Assembly (NCBI RefSeq): GCF_003628535.1
Contig: NZ_RBCI01000001.1
Span: 310,001 to 374,000, forward strand
Direction: 5' to 3'
Source: Flavisolibacter nicotianae
Lineage (GTDB): Bacteria; Bacteroidota; Bacteroidia; Chitinophagales; Chitinophagaceae
DNA length: 64,000 nucleotides
Part shown: positions 8,022 through 14,823 of the stretch, in pieces
Numbering within the stretch: the first letter of the stretch is position 1
Layout: the number at the start of each line of letters is the position of its first letter
The notes under the pieces: model-generated
The model's database searches: none
What the model was told of the DNA's origin: nothing
Seen by the model: only the letters and a program-made list of their open reading frames with translations
Program-made: the position numbers and the translations under genes

Positions 8022-8762
8022 ATGTGTTACCATTACTCCCTTACCAAAAAGCAGGAAGAGATCATGCGGATGGTCCAGGCCGAGTGGGAACAGCCTTTTG
8101 AGCCGGTGTTTCATACCTCGGGTTTCAACTTTCCGCAAATGCCGGTCATTACCTCCGAAAAACCAGGCACGGTTCAACTTTACCACTGGGGCCTGATCCC
8201 GCACTGGGTAAAGTCGCTGGCCGACGCGGACAAGATCCGGACACAAACGCTGAATGCACGGGCCGAAAGCATTTTTGAAAAACCCGCTTTCCGCTCCTAC
8301 ACCAAGAACCGTTGCATTGTGCTCGCCGACGGCTTTTTCGAATGGATGGAGTACAAAAAGAAAAAATACCCGCACTATGTCTACCTCGATGGCTTTGACA
8401 TTTTCGGCTTTGCCGGGCTGTATGGCCATTGGACCGACAAAGAAACCGGCGAGATCCTGCACACCTTTTCCATCATCACCACCGACGCCAATCCGTTGAT
8501 GGCCCGCATCCACAACACCAAGCAGCGCATGCCAGTTATTCTTCAAAAAGAGCAATGGCCGCAGTGGCTGGAACCATCGCTCACCAAAGAACAAATGGCG
8601 CAAATGCTGTTCCCCTGCGACGACAAAAAGATGAAAGCGTACCCCATCTCAAAACTGATCACCACCCGCGGCGCCGAGACCAATGTGGCGCAGATCAAAG
8701 AGCCCTTTACCTACCCGGAGCTTGTTTCATCCGAACAAGGTTCCCTGTTTGACAGTTTGTGA
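8022..8762 (+). CDS. SRAP / HMCES-family abasic-site shield protein
   Basis: 246 residues beginning MCYHYSL: Cys2, exposed as the N-terminus after Met removal, is the catalytic residue that forms a thiazolidine crosslink with abasic sites in single-stranded DNA. The family motifs follow: LNARAESI, CIVLADGFFEWM with the active glutamate, and HNTKQRMPVIL with the conserved histidine. Length is normal for YedK/HMCES. The tail reads SSEQGSLFDSL, with QGSLF at residues 239-243, resembling the clamp-binding pentapeptide; the human HMCES has a PCNA-binding motif at its C-terminus, which makes this plausible. The last 36 bp overlap the convergent 2H-like gene. Function is well supported; clamp binding is inferred. 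Confidence 0.93.
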   Translation: MCYHYSLTKKQEEIMRMVQAEWEQPFEPVFHTSGFNFPQMPVITSEKPGTVQLYHWGLIPHWVKSLADADKIRTQTLNARAESIFEKPAFRSYTKNRCIVLADGFFEWMEYKKKKYPHYVYLDGFDIFGFAGLYGHWTDKETGEILHTFSIITTDANPLMARIHNTKQRMPVILQKEQWPQWLEPSLTKEQMAQMLFPCDDKKMKAYPISKLITTRGAETNVAQIKEPFTYPELVSSEQGSLFDSL

Positions 8763-9332
8763 TAGGGAGGCAAATTCGAACCGGCGCACTTCTTCGTACT
8801 GGTGGTTGACAATTCCCCGCTTCATCAGTACCATGCTGCCCGCCATAAACCGCCCGGTAAACTGGGTGTGCTCACAATCCATCCAGATACGGGTAAACTG
8901 GAACGGCTTTAGCTTCTGGGCAATGAGGAGGTGCGGTTCGTGAATGAAATGCGGATCGTGGTCAGGCACCTTTGTCAATGACTTCACCACTTTCAGCTCC
9001 TTTGCCAGCTCGTGAAATGGGCTGCGGGTCGCTACATGCAGGTAAACTGTATGCGACGGATAGGCCGCAAAATTTTTCAACTCCACCCGGAACGCACCGG
9101 TGCGGGTGGCCACCTGCTGCATGCGTTCGACCAGCTTGGCTTCCATCCCTTCGTAGGCATGACAATGAAGAACGGTGAGCGAAGGCTTTAGCTCAAACGG
9201 CAGCGGAAGCCGGTAGCGGTCGTGCAGCTCTTTACGTATTTGCATCACAGTTTGCTGCAACGCTTCACTCAGGGGAACAATCAAACGATACTCGCAGATC
9301 CGGTGACCGGGCATGACCAATGCGTTACTCAT
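8727..9332 (-). CDS. 2'-5' RNA ligase-like (2H phosphoesterase fold) protein with QGTLF tail
   Basis: 201 residues resembling the LigT/2'-5' RNA ligase-like 2H superfamily. The two catalytic HxS/T motifs are degraded: the first position reads HCHA (residues 56-59) and the second HLLI (134-137), so neither keeps the Ser/Thr. It may bind rather than cut nucleic acid ends. The C-terminus SLSQTVKQGTLFG carries QGTLF, a clamp-motif look-alike also found in the neighbours. The gene is divergent from umuD (83-bp intergenic region with an 18-bp palindrome) and its 3' end overlaps the SRAP gene by 36 bp. The fold is likely; the activity is unknown. Confidence 0.75.
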   Translation of the reverse strand: MSNALVMPGHRICEYRLIVPLSEALQQTVMQIRKELHDRYRLPLPFELKPSLTVLHCHAYEGMEAKLVERMQQVATRTGAFRVELKNFAAYPSHTVYLHVATRSPFHELAKELKVVKSLTKVPDHDPHFIHEPHLLIAQKLKPFQFTRIWMDCEHTQFTGRFMAGSMVLMKRGIVNHQYEEVRRFEFASLSQTVKQGTLFG

Positions 9333-9369
9333 ATGGTTGGTTTTTACAGTTGTGAATAACCTAATTTCC

Positions 9370-9387
9370 TTAGTACGAAATTACTAA
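9370..9387. promoter_or_regulatory. Palindromic candidate operator between 2H-like gene and umuD
   Basis: TTAGTA-N6-TACTAA is a perfect inverted repeat 28 bp before the umuD start and 37 bp before the divergent 2H-like start. On the minus strand it covers TAATTTCG (9383-9376), a one-mismatch match to the TAnnTTTG -7 box of the 2H gene, with TTTG 18 bp upstream of that. This is the geometry of a repressor site that would control both genes; an SOS-type regulator is the obvious candidate, but none lies in the window. Confidence 0.5.
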
Positions 9388-9415
9388 ATAACTTAGCATT
9401 ACAAAACCACGGATC

Positions 9416-9844
9416 ATGGAAGGGGATAACTTTTTTTACGCATCGTACAAAGGCTCGAAAGATTTTACACAGCAGCAGGTACACACCGCCAATGCCACCG
9501 GCTTTGGCGCGGCTGCCGATGATTATGCAGAGAGAGGCATTGATTTGAATGAGCACCTGGTCAAAAACAAACCCGCGACGTTTTTTCTCCGCGTGAACAG
9601 CGATGCGATGGTCGGCGCCGGTGTGCACGTAGGCGATGTGGTCATCGTGGACCGCTCGCTGGAACCAAAGAATGGCCGCCTTGTCATTGCCGTTGTTGAC
9701 GGGGAATTACTCATCCGCAAACTGGAGATCAACAACAACCAGACACGGTTGACAACCGCGAACAAACGATTAGCCTCCCTGGATGTTACCGGAATGCAAC
9801 TGCACATTTGGGGGGTGGTCACCTACGTTATCCACAAAGCATGA
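9416..9844 (+). CDS. umuD: UmuD-like protein lacking the Ser/Lys protease dyad
   Basis: 142 residues, clearly UmuD by alignment with E. coli at a constant offset of four: AADDYAERGIDLNEHL and GAGVHVGDVVIVDRSL match well. However, the catalytic Ser60 position is Ala64 (SDAM instead of GDSM) and the Lys97 position is Arg101 (IRKL instead of VKKL). The glycine of the cleavage site is kept (Thr28-Gly29). As read, the protein should not cut itself or others in the usual way. The gene overlaps umuC in an ATGA start-stop junction, so the two are made together as a Pol V-type unit. Assignment is firm; loss of self-cleavage is inferred from the missing residues. Confidence 0.9.
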   Translation: MEGDNFFYASYKGSKDFTQQQVHTANATGFGAAADDYAERGIDLNEHLVKNKPATFFLRVNSDAMVGAGVHVGDVVIVDRSLEPKNGRLVIAVVDGELLIRKLEINNNQTRLTTANKRLASLDVTGMQLHIWGVVTYVIHKA

Positions 9845-11118
9845 AAGCCATCGTCGACTGCAATTCATTTTATTGTTCCTGCGAAAAAGTGTTTCAGCCT
9901 TCACTGCACAACCAACCCGTTGTGGTGCTAAGCAACAACGATGGCTGTATCATTTCACGCAGCGATGAAGCAAAACAGCTTGGCGTTGGCATGGCAGGCC
10001 CCTATTTTCTTGCCCGGCCCCTGATTGAAAAACACAACGTGGCGGTCTTCTCGTCCAACTACAATTTATACGGTGATATGAGCTGGCGGGTAATGGATGT
10101 GTTGAAGCAGACCGTTGGCGCGGAAAACGTGGAAGTGTATTCGGTTGATGAGGCATTCCTGCACCTGGAGCAGTACACCACCGGGCAACTTCAAACCTTA
10201 TCCGAATACTTGCGGGATACGGTGGAGCAGTGGACCAGTATTCGTGTGTCCATCGGCGTGGGCCCCACTAAAACACTGGCTAAAATAGCCAACAGGATGG
10301 CAAAGCAGGACAAGCAACGTTCGCAGTGCATTCTTCTTTTCGATACCGACGAAAAAATACGGGAAGCCCTTAAAATCACCCGTGTGCGGGAGATCTGGGG
10401 CGTTGGCAGCCGCTATGCCGACAAGCTGGAGCAAAGGGGCATCCGCACGGCCTGGGACCTGCAGAACCTTTCGGAAGAATGGGCCCGGAAAAACCTGGGC
10501 GGCGTGGTTGGCGTTCGCCTGATTAAAGAACTTCGCGGCGAGCCCGCCATTGAAATGAAGGATGCGCTTGAAACAAAAAAAATGATTGCCACTACGCGTA
10601 TGTTCGGCTGCACGGTCACCGAGCTGAAAGACCTGAAAGAAGCTGTTGCCACCTACGCGGCACGGGCCGCTGAAAAACTGCGGCGCCAGAACGGTGCCGC
10701 CGCTATGATTAGCACCTTCCTGGTGTCGCAGGAAAAAATCGATGGCCCGCGGTTTCGCCACGGTCCGACCACCAGTGCCTGTACCACGCTGCTGCAACCC
10801 ACGGCGCTGACCAACGAATTGATCAAACCCGCCGTTCGCATGGCGGAGCAGTTGTTTGTGCCCGGCAAAAAATACAAAAAGGCCGGTGTCATTTTAAGCG
10901 GCATTGTTCCGGATTCTTCCATCCAGTCCAACCTGTTTGAACCCACCCAAAGCATTGGCCGCTTTTTGATGGAACAAATCGACAACATCAATTTCAGCAT
11001 GCGGGGCGACGTGGTAAAGTTTGCCGCGTCGGGGACAAAGCGGGACTGGAAGATGCGGCAGGCCTTTCATTCGCCGCGCTACACCACGCGGTGGGATGAG
11101 TTGTGCAAGGTCAGATAG
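9841..11118 (+). CDS. umuC: UmuC-type Y-family DNA polymerase
   Basis: 425 residues starting at the ATG that overlaps the umuD stop. It has the Y-family palm motifs MKAIVDCNSFYCSCE (metal Asp6, steric gate Tyr11) and YSVDEAFL (Asp103/Glu104), the helix-hairpin-helix region TRVREIWGVGSRYADKL, and the little-finger and C-terminal UmuC domain. IQSNLFEP at residues 361-368 contains QSNLF where E. coli UmuC has its beta-clamp motif QLNLF, so clamp binding is probably kept. It makes translesion DNA synthesis after damage. All catalytic residues are present. Its 3' end overlaps the convergent dehydrogenase-like gene by 8 bp. Confidence 0.95.
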   Translation: MKAIVDCNSFYCSCEKVFQPSLHNQPVVVLSNNDGCIISRSDEAKQLGVGMAGPYFLARPLIEKHNVAVFSSNYNLYGDMSWRVMDVLKQTVGAENVEVYSVDEAFLHLEQYTTGQLQTLSEYLRDTVEQWTSIRVSIGVGPTKTLAKIANRMAKQDKQRSQCILLFDTDEKIREALKITRVREIWGVGSRYADKLEQRGIRTAWDLQNLSEEWARKNLGGVVGVRLIKELRGEPAIEMKDALETKKMIATTRMFGCTVTELKDLKEAVATYAARAAEKLRRQNGAAAMISTFLVSQEKIDGPRFRHGPTTSACTTLLQPTALTNELIKPAVRMAEQLFVPGKKYKKAGVILSGIVPDSSIQSNLFEPTQSIGRFLMEQIDNINFSMRGDVVKFAASGTKRDWKMRQAFHSPRYTTRWDELCKVR

Positions 11119-11740
11119 CGCGGTTGGTTTCCTGTACCAGCCATTCGGCCGGTGTGTAGCGAGGCTGTTTTTTACAAAGGGCTTGCAAAAGGTTGACGAT
11201 GTTTTGCAGGCCGATTTTTTTCGCCCATTCAAACGGGCCGTAGGGATAGGCCGTACCGAGTTTCATGGCTGTATCAATTTCTTCCCCGGTGCTGACGCCT
11301 TCACCCAATGCAAGGTAGGCTTCGTTCACAATCATGCTTACGATACGTGGCGTTACAAAGCCCGGTTCGTCGGGCAACCATTCCACGGTTTTACCCAATT
11401 GGGAAAATACGTTTTCCGCACCGGCTTTCCTGCTTTCATCCAGGCAGGACGCTTCAATCACCGGCGATGATAAAAAACTATCCCACCCGTTGATGCGAAT
11501 AAAGGAAGCGTGTGTTTGCTGCAGCGTATCCGTGACGGAATTAACCACGACAAGAGCAGGCAAAAGCCGGCTTAAAAAAGCATTGCGTTCCGGTGTATTT
11601 ATATAACACAAATCCAGAAAAGCACCGGCGCCGGCATGCTGCAGAAAGTCCTGTTCATCCTCTACCCACACCAGGCCATCCGCGTTCTGTACGGCCAGTT
11701 CGGCCTTCTGGCTTTCCTTTGCTAAAACAACCACCTGCAT
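11111..11740 (-). CDS. 3-hydroxyacyl-CoA dehydrogenase C-terminal domain protein, short form
   Basis: 209 residues from MQVVVLAKESQKAEL at 11740 (an upstream ATG adds six residues). The C-terminal half has the 3HCDH helical domain: GFVTPRIVSMIVNEAYLAL, then EIDTAMKLGTAYPYGPFEWA. The N-terminal half looks like a stripped Rossmann domain without the GxGxxG dinucleotide motif, and it is about 80 residues shorter than normal 3-hydroxybutyryl-CoA dehydrogenases. It therefore may not bind NAD in the usual way. Short proteins of this kind seem to be a Bacteroidota family rather than a recent break, since the frame is intact. The substrate is unknown. Confidence 0.7.
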   Translation of the reverse strand: MQVVVLAKESQKAELAVQNADGLVWVEDEQDFLQHAGAGAFLDLCYINTPERNAFLSRLLPALVVVNSVTDTLQQTHASFIRINGWDSFLSSPVIEASCLDESRKAGAENVFSQLGKTVEWLPDEPGFVTPRIVSMIVNEAYLALGEGVSTGEEIDTAMKLGTAYPYGPFEWAKKIGLQNIVNLLQALCKKQPRYTPAEWLVQETNRAI

Positions 11741-11840
11741 GGCACGAATTACACACATTCATCCGACTTGAACAAATGAAGACCGCAACAGGCGACAAAA
11801 AACTTTGGCGCAAGTCGTGCAAATTCCTGTAATTCGTGAC

Positions 11841-12221
11841 ATGGAAAAAAAGATCATCACCACCCAAAGTGCACCGGCGCCCATTGGCCCTTACAACCAG
11901 GCCGTTCTTGTAAATGGCACGCTCTATATTTCGGGGCAGGTTTGCATTGATCCGCAAACCAATGGCCTGAAGAACCGCGACATCCAGGAAGAAACGCACC
12001 AGGTGATGCAAAACCTCAAAGCCATTTTGACCGAAGCAGGCATGACGTTCGGCAACGTGGTCAAAACAACCATCTTCATCACCGACATGAATCAGTTTGG
12101 CGAGATCAACGAGATCTATGGCAAATACTTTAGCGGCGATTTCCCGGCACGTGAAACCGTGCAGGTTTCGGCCCTTCCCAAAGCAGTCAACATCGAGATC
12201 AGCATGATCGCGGCGCACTAA
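11841..12221 (+). CDS. ridA: RidA-family enamine/imine deaminase
   Basis: 126 residues, the normal length, starting MEKKIITTQSAPAPIGPYNQAV. The conserved RidA features are present: IGPYNQAV, LYISGQVCIDP, the TTIFITDMNQFGEINEIYGKYF segment and, near the end, PARETVQVSALPKAVNIEI with the key arginine and glutamate. RidA hydrolyses reactive 2-aminoacrylate and related enamines released by PLP enzymes. A longer frame starting at 11805 is possible but lacks family similarity. It stands alone between two unrelated genes. Confidence 0.93.
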   Translation: MEKKIITTQSAPAPIGPYNQAVLVNGTLYISGQVCIDPQTNGLKNRDIQEETHQVMQNLKAILTEAGMTFGNVVKTTIFITDMNQFGEINEIYGKYFSGDFPARETVQVSALPKAVNIEISMIAAH

Positions 12222-12371
12222 AACACGTCAGGGTGAGTTGCCGGCTGAACCAGGAGAGTTCGTGCGACAATTAGCCCGGCTTGCAACCATTGTCGCTTCT
12301 CCCGGCAGCATACCACCCGGCACAGAAGCCAAACCTTTTTTCGTTAATTTGACGAAAGCAATGCCGCAACC

Positions 12372-13517
12372 ATGCTTCTTTGGGTACGACAAAATCTTTT
12401 CAAAATAGTGCTTTGGGCATCGAACCGGTTTGCTTCCCGGCCCGAAAAAAATGCTGTCTTTGAATCCCTGAGCAAATTGCACGAAGCCATCGGGTCCAAC
12501 AAAGAAAGCAAGGGCATCGTCATCCCGTTTGCCGCTGCAACGGGCCGCTTTGTCATTTTCTCCGACCAGCACAAAGGCGCCAAAAACGGCGCTGATGATT
12601 TTATGCTTTGCGAGCCGGCCTACCTCGCTGCGCTGGATCATTATTTTGAAAACGATTTTCATTTTGTGTCGCTGGGCGACAGCGAGGAGTTATGGGAAAA
12701 CAGGCTTTCCAGCGTGCTGAAAAAACAGCAGCCCAGTTTTGACCGCTACAGGCGTTTCGCTGCAGCTAACCGCCTGTACAAAACCATCGGCAACCACGAC
12801 CTTGACTGGAAAAACAATCCGCTGACAATGGCGCAGGTCAGGTTGATCTTTAAAACCAGCCTTTGCATTTATGATGGTATTCTTCTGCAAACGGAGATCA
12901 AGGGCAACCGGCTTTCTATTTTCTGCACACATGGCCACCAGGGCGACAAGGCAAGCGACGGCAACTGGTTCAGCAAGTTTTTTGTATCGAAGATCTGGGC
13001 ACCCCTCCAAATTCTTTTAAAAATCAATCCCAACACGCCGGCCTACGATGCACAATTGAAAACCCTGCACAACCGCCTGATGTACGAATGGAGCAACGAA
13101 CAGCAAAACCTGCTGCTCATCACGGGCCACACCCACCAGCCGGTCTTTGAATCACTGACACACATCGAGCGGCTTTATCGCCAGTTGCTGTTGGCAAAAG
13201 CCGGCGGCGACGAAAAGACGGCTGCCGAAACCGAAGTCGAAATTCAAAAACGCAAATTTGAATACAGCCATGTTTCGTCGGATTACCTGAACATGCGGCC
13301 TTCTTATTTCAATTCCGGCTGCTGCTGCAACAACGACGGCGACATCACGGGTATCGAGATTGAAGACGGTTGCCTGCGGCTGGTGAAATGGACCTCTAAA
13401 GCCGGCCATCCGCATCGCGAGGTGCTGGAAGAAGAAACACTGGAGGTGCTGTTGCAGGCTGTTGCGGCAAAACCAATCCCCGAGAAAAACAACGCTGCAG
13501 AAAGTTCGGCGATGTGA
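12372..13517 (+). CDS. Calcineurin-like metallophosphoesterase
   Basis: 381 residues with the five metallophosphoesterase blocks in order: FSDQHKG (DxH), SLGDSEELWE (GDxxE), IGNHD (GNHD), CTHGHQGD (H region) and LLITGHTHQP (GHxH). Together these build a two-metal site for phosphoester hydrolysis. No signal peptide is seen, so it is probably cytosolic. The C-terminal part SSDYLNMRPSYFNSGCCCN is a family-like segment seen in Bacteroidota homologues with a striking CCC run. The substrate cannot be predicted. It is followed 152 bp later by tsaB. Confidence 0.85.
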   Translation: MLLWVRQNLFKIVLWASNRFASRPEKNAVFESLSKLHEAIGSNKESKGIVIPFAAATGRFVIFSDQHKGAKNGADDFMLCEPAYLAALDHYFENDFHFVSLGDSEELWENRLSSVLKKQQPSFDRYRRFAAANRLYKTIGNHDLDWKNNPLTMAQVRLIFKTSLCIYDGILLQTEIKGNRLSIFCTHGHQGDKASDGNWFSKFFVSKIWAPLQILLKINPNTPAYDAQLKTLHNRLMYEWSNEQQNLLLITGHTHQPVFESLTHIERLYRQLLLAKAGGDEKTAAETEVEIQKRKFEYSHVSSDYLNMRPSYFNSGCCCNNDGDITGIEIEDGCLRLVKWTSKAGHPHREVLEEETLEVLLQAVAAKPIPEKNNAAESSAM

Positions 13518-13631
13518 AACCCGGCCGCGACCAGTTACTGCCATACAACCAAAAAAGGGTCCCCTTGTTTCCACCGGAAAAACGAATCAGCACACGGCGA
13601 TATAAAAAAGAACCGGGGCTTGCCACTTCTC

Positions 13632-13664
13632 TTTGCCTGATCGTGAAGGTCGTTGTTATCTTTG
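13632..13664 (+). promoter_or_regulatory. Bacteroidota promoter directly before tsaB
   Basis: TTTG (13632-13635), 21-bp spacer and a perfect TATCTTTG (13657-13664). The -7 box ends only 5 bases before the GTG start of tsaB, so the mRNA would be leaderless or nearly so. This supports the GTG over a longer upstream frame. Confidence 0.6.
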
Positions 13665-13669
13665 CCGTT

Positions 13670-14344
13670 GTGAGTCTTCTTTTAAACATTGACACGGCCG
13701 TGCAGTCGGCTTCGGTGTGCCTGGCCGATGGCGACCGGGTTCTTGCTACGAAAATCAACCCGTCGCAAAAAGATTCGGCAGCCTGGCTGCATGTGGCCAT
13801 CCAGGACCTGTTAACCGAAAATGGTGTACATCCAAACCAGTTGAAGGCAATTGCCGTGAGTGCGGGTCCCGGCTCTTACACCGGCTTGCGGGTGGGAATG
13901 GCAGCAGCCAAAGGTTTGTGTTATGCCCTGTCGATTCCGCTCATCAGCATCAGCACCCTGCAAATGATGGCGGCGGCCATCAACGATCCGGAGGCCGATC
14001 TTCTTTGCCCGATGATTGACGCAAGGCGCATGGAGGTCTTCACCGCCCTTTTCGATGTTTCGCTGAACGAAGTCATGCCGCCGACTAACCTGATATTAAC
14101 ACCTGACAGCTTCAACGGCTGGCTGCAAAAACACCGCATCCTGTTTTTTGGCAACGGCAGCCAAAAAGCAATGGACCTTTTCGAGAATTCTAATGTTGCT
14201 TTCGCAGCGAGTACAGCAACGGCACAGGATATGATTTTGCTGTCGGCAAAAAAATTTCAGGAGGGGCAATTTGCCAGTCTTGCTTATAGCGAGCCTTATT
14301 ACGGTAAGGATTTTCACTCACCTATTTCTAAAAAGTTTTATTAA
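13670..14344 (+). CDS. tsaB: tRNA t6A biosynthesis protein TsaB
   Basis: 224 residues from a GTG start (SLLLNIDTAVQSASVCLADG), giving the normal family length and N-terminal ASKHA strand LNIDTA. The open frame reaches further upstream, but that part is not conserved and contains the promoter. Motifs: AVSAGPGSYTGLRVGMAAAKG and SISTLQMMA. TsaB is the partner of TsaD in forming N6-threonylcarbamoyladenosine at position 37 of ANN-reading tRNAs. It is an essential housekeeping gene, here alone and oriented with the metallophosphoesterase upstream. Confidence 0.93.
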   Translation: MSLLLNIDTAVQSASVCLADGDRVLATKINPSQKDSAAWLHVAIQDLLTENGVHPNQLKAIAVSAGPGSYTGLRVGMAAAKGLCYALSIPLISISTLQMMAAAINDPEADLLCPMIDARRMEVFTALFDVSLNEVMPPTNLILTPDSFNGWLQKHRILFFGNGSQKAMDLFENSNVAFAASTATAQDMILLSAKKFQEGQFASLAYSEPYYGKDFHSPISKKFY

Positions 14345-14437
14345 AACTTCTTCTTCTGTGTATAGAAATCATGCAGTTTGGAAAGATATATGTTTAAATT
14401 GCGTTGCATAAACAACTATTAATAAAGAACAGTATCT

Positions 14438-14761
14438 ATGATTATGGAAAAAGTTGCATCTGCCAAGGATGAACTGAAGATTGACGCGATCCAGCTAAAA
14501 AAGGCCGCGCTGATCTTCCGGGCTATCAATCACAAGCTCCGGCAGCAAATGATTAAGTTCATCAACCAGCACGGAAAAATTACCGTGACTCAGATTTATG
14601 TGAAGTTGCGTTTGGAACAATCTGTTGCCTCGCAACACCTGGCGATTTTACGCAAGGCTGGATTTGTGACCACCGAAAGAGACGGTAAGTTTATTTATTA
14701 TTCCATCAATCACGACCGCCTTGGCGAAATTCATAAAGTAGCCCACGAGCTGCTGAAATAG
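14438..14761 (+). CDS. ArsR-family winged-helix repressor without cysteines
   Basis: 107 residues; a second ATG two codons in (14444) is an equal alternative start. The winged helix runs LRQQMIKFINQHGKITVTQIYVKL, then recognition helix QSVASQHLAILRKAGFVTTERDGKFIYYSIN. It contains no cysteine, so it cannot be a thiol- or persulfide-switch sensor such as BigR or SqrR, nor a cysteine-based metal sensor. A C-terminal helix with three histidines (HDRLGEIHKVAHELL) might bind metal or another signal. The next gene, 62 bp downstream on the same strand, is a CstB-like persulfide enzyme, so sulfur stress control is a reasonable guess from the context. Confidence 0.85.
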   Translation: MIMEKVASAKDELKIDAIQLKKAALIFRAINHKLRQQMIKFINQHGKITVTQIYVKLRLEQSVASQHLAILRKAGFVTTERDGKFIYYSINHDRLGEIHKVAHELLK

Positions 14762-14823
14762 GCCTCCCATCTTCACATTTTCCTTTCGTTGTAAGGGTTA
14801 CTTTTGCAGCGAAAGGATTTTTT

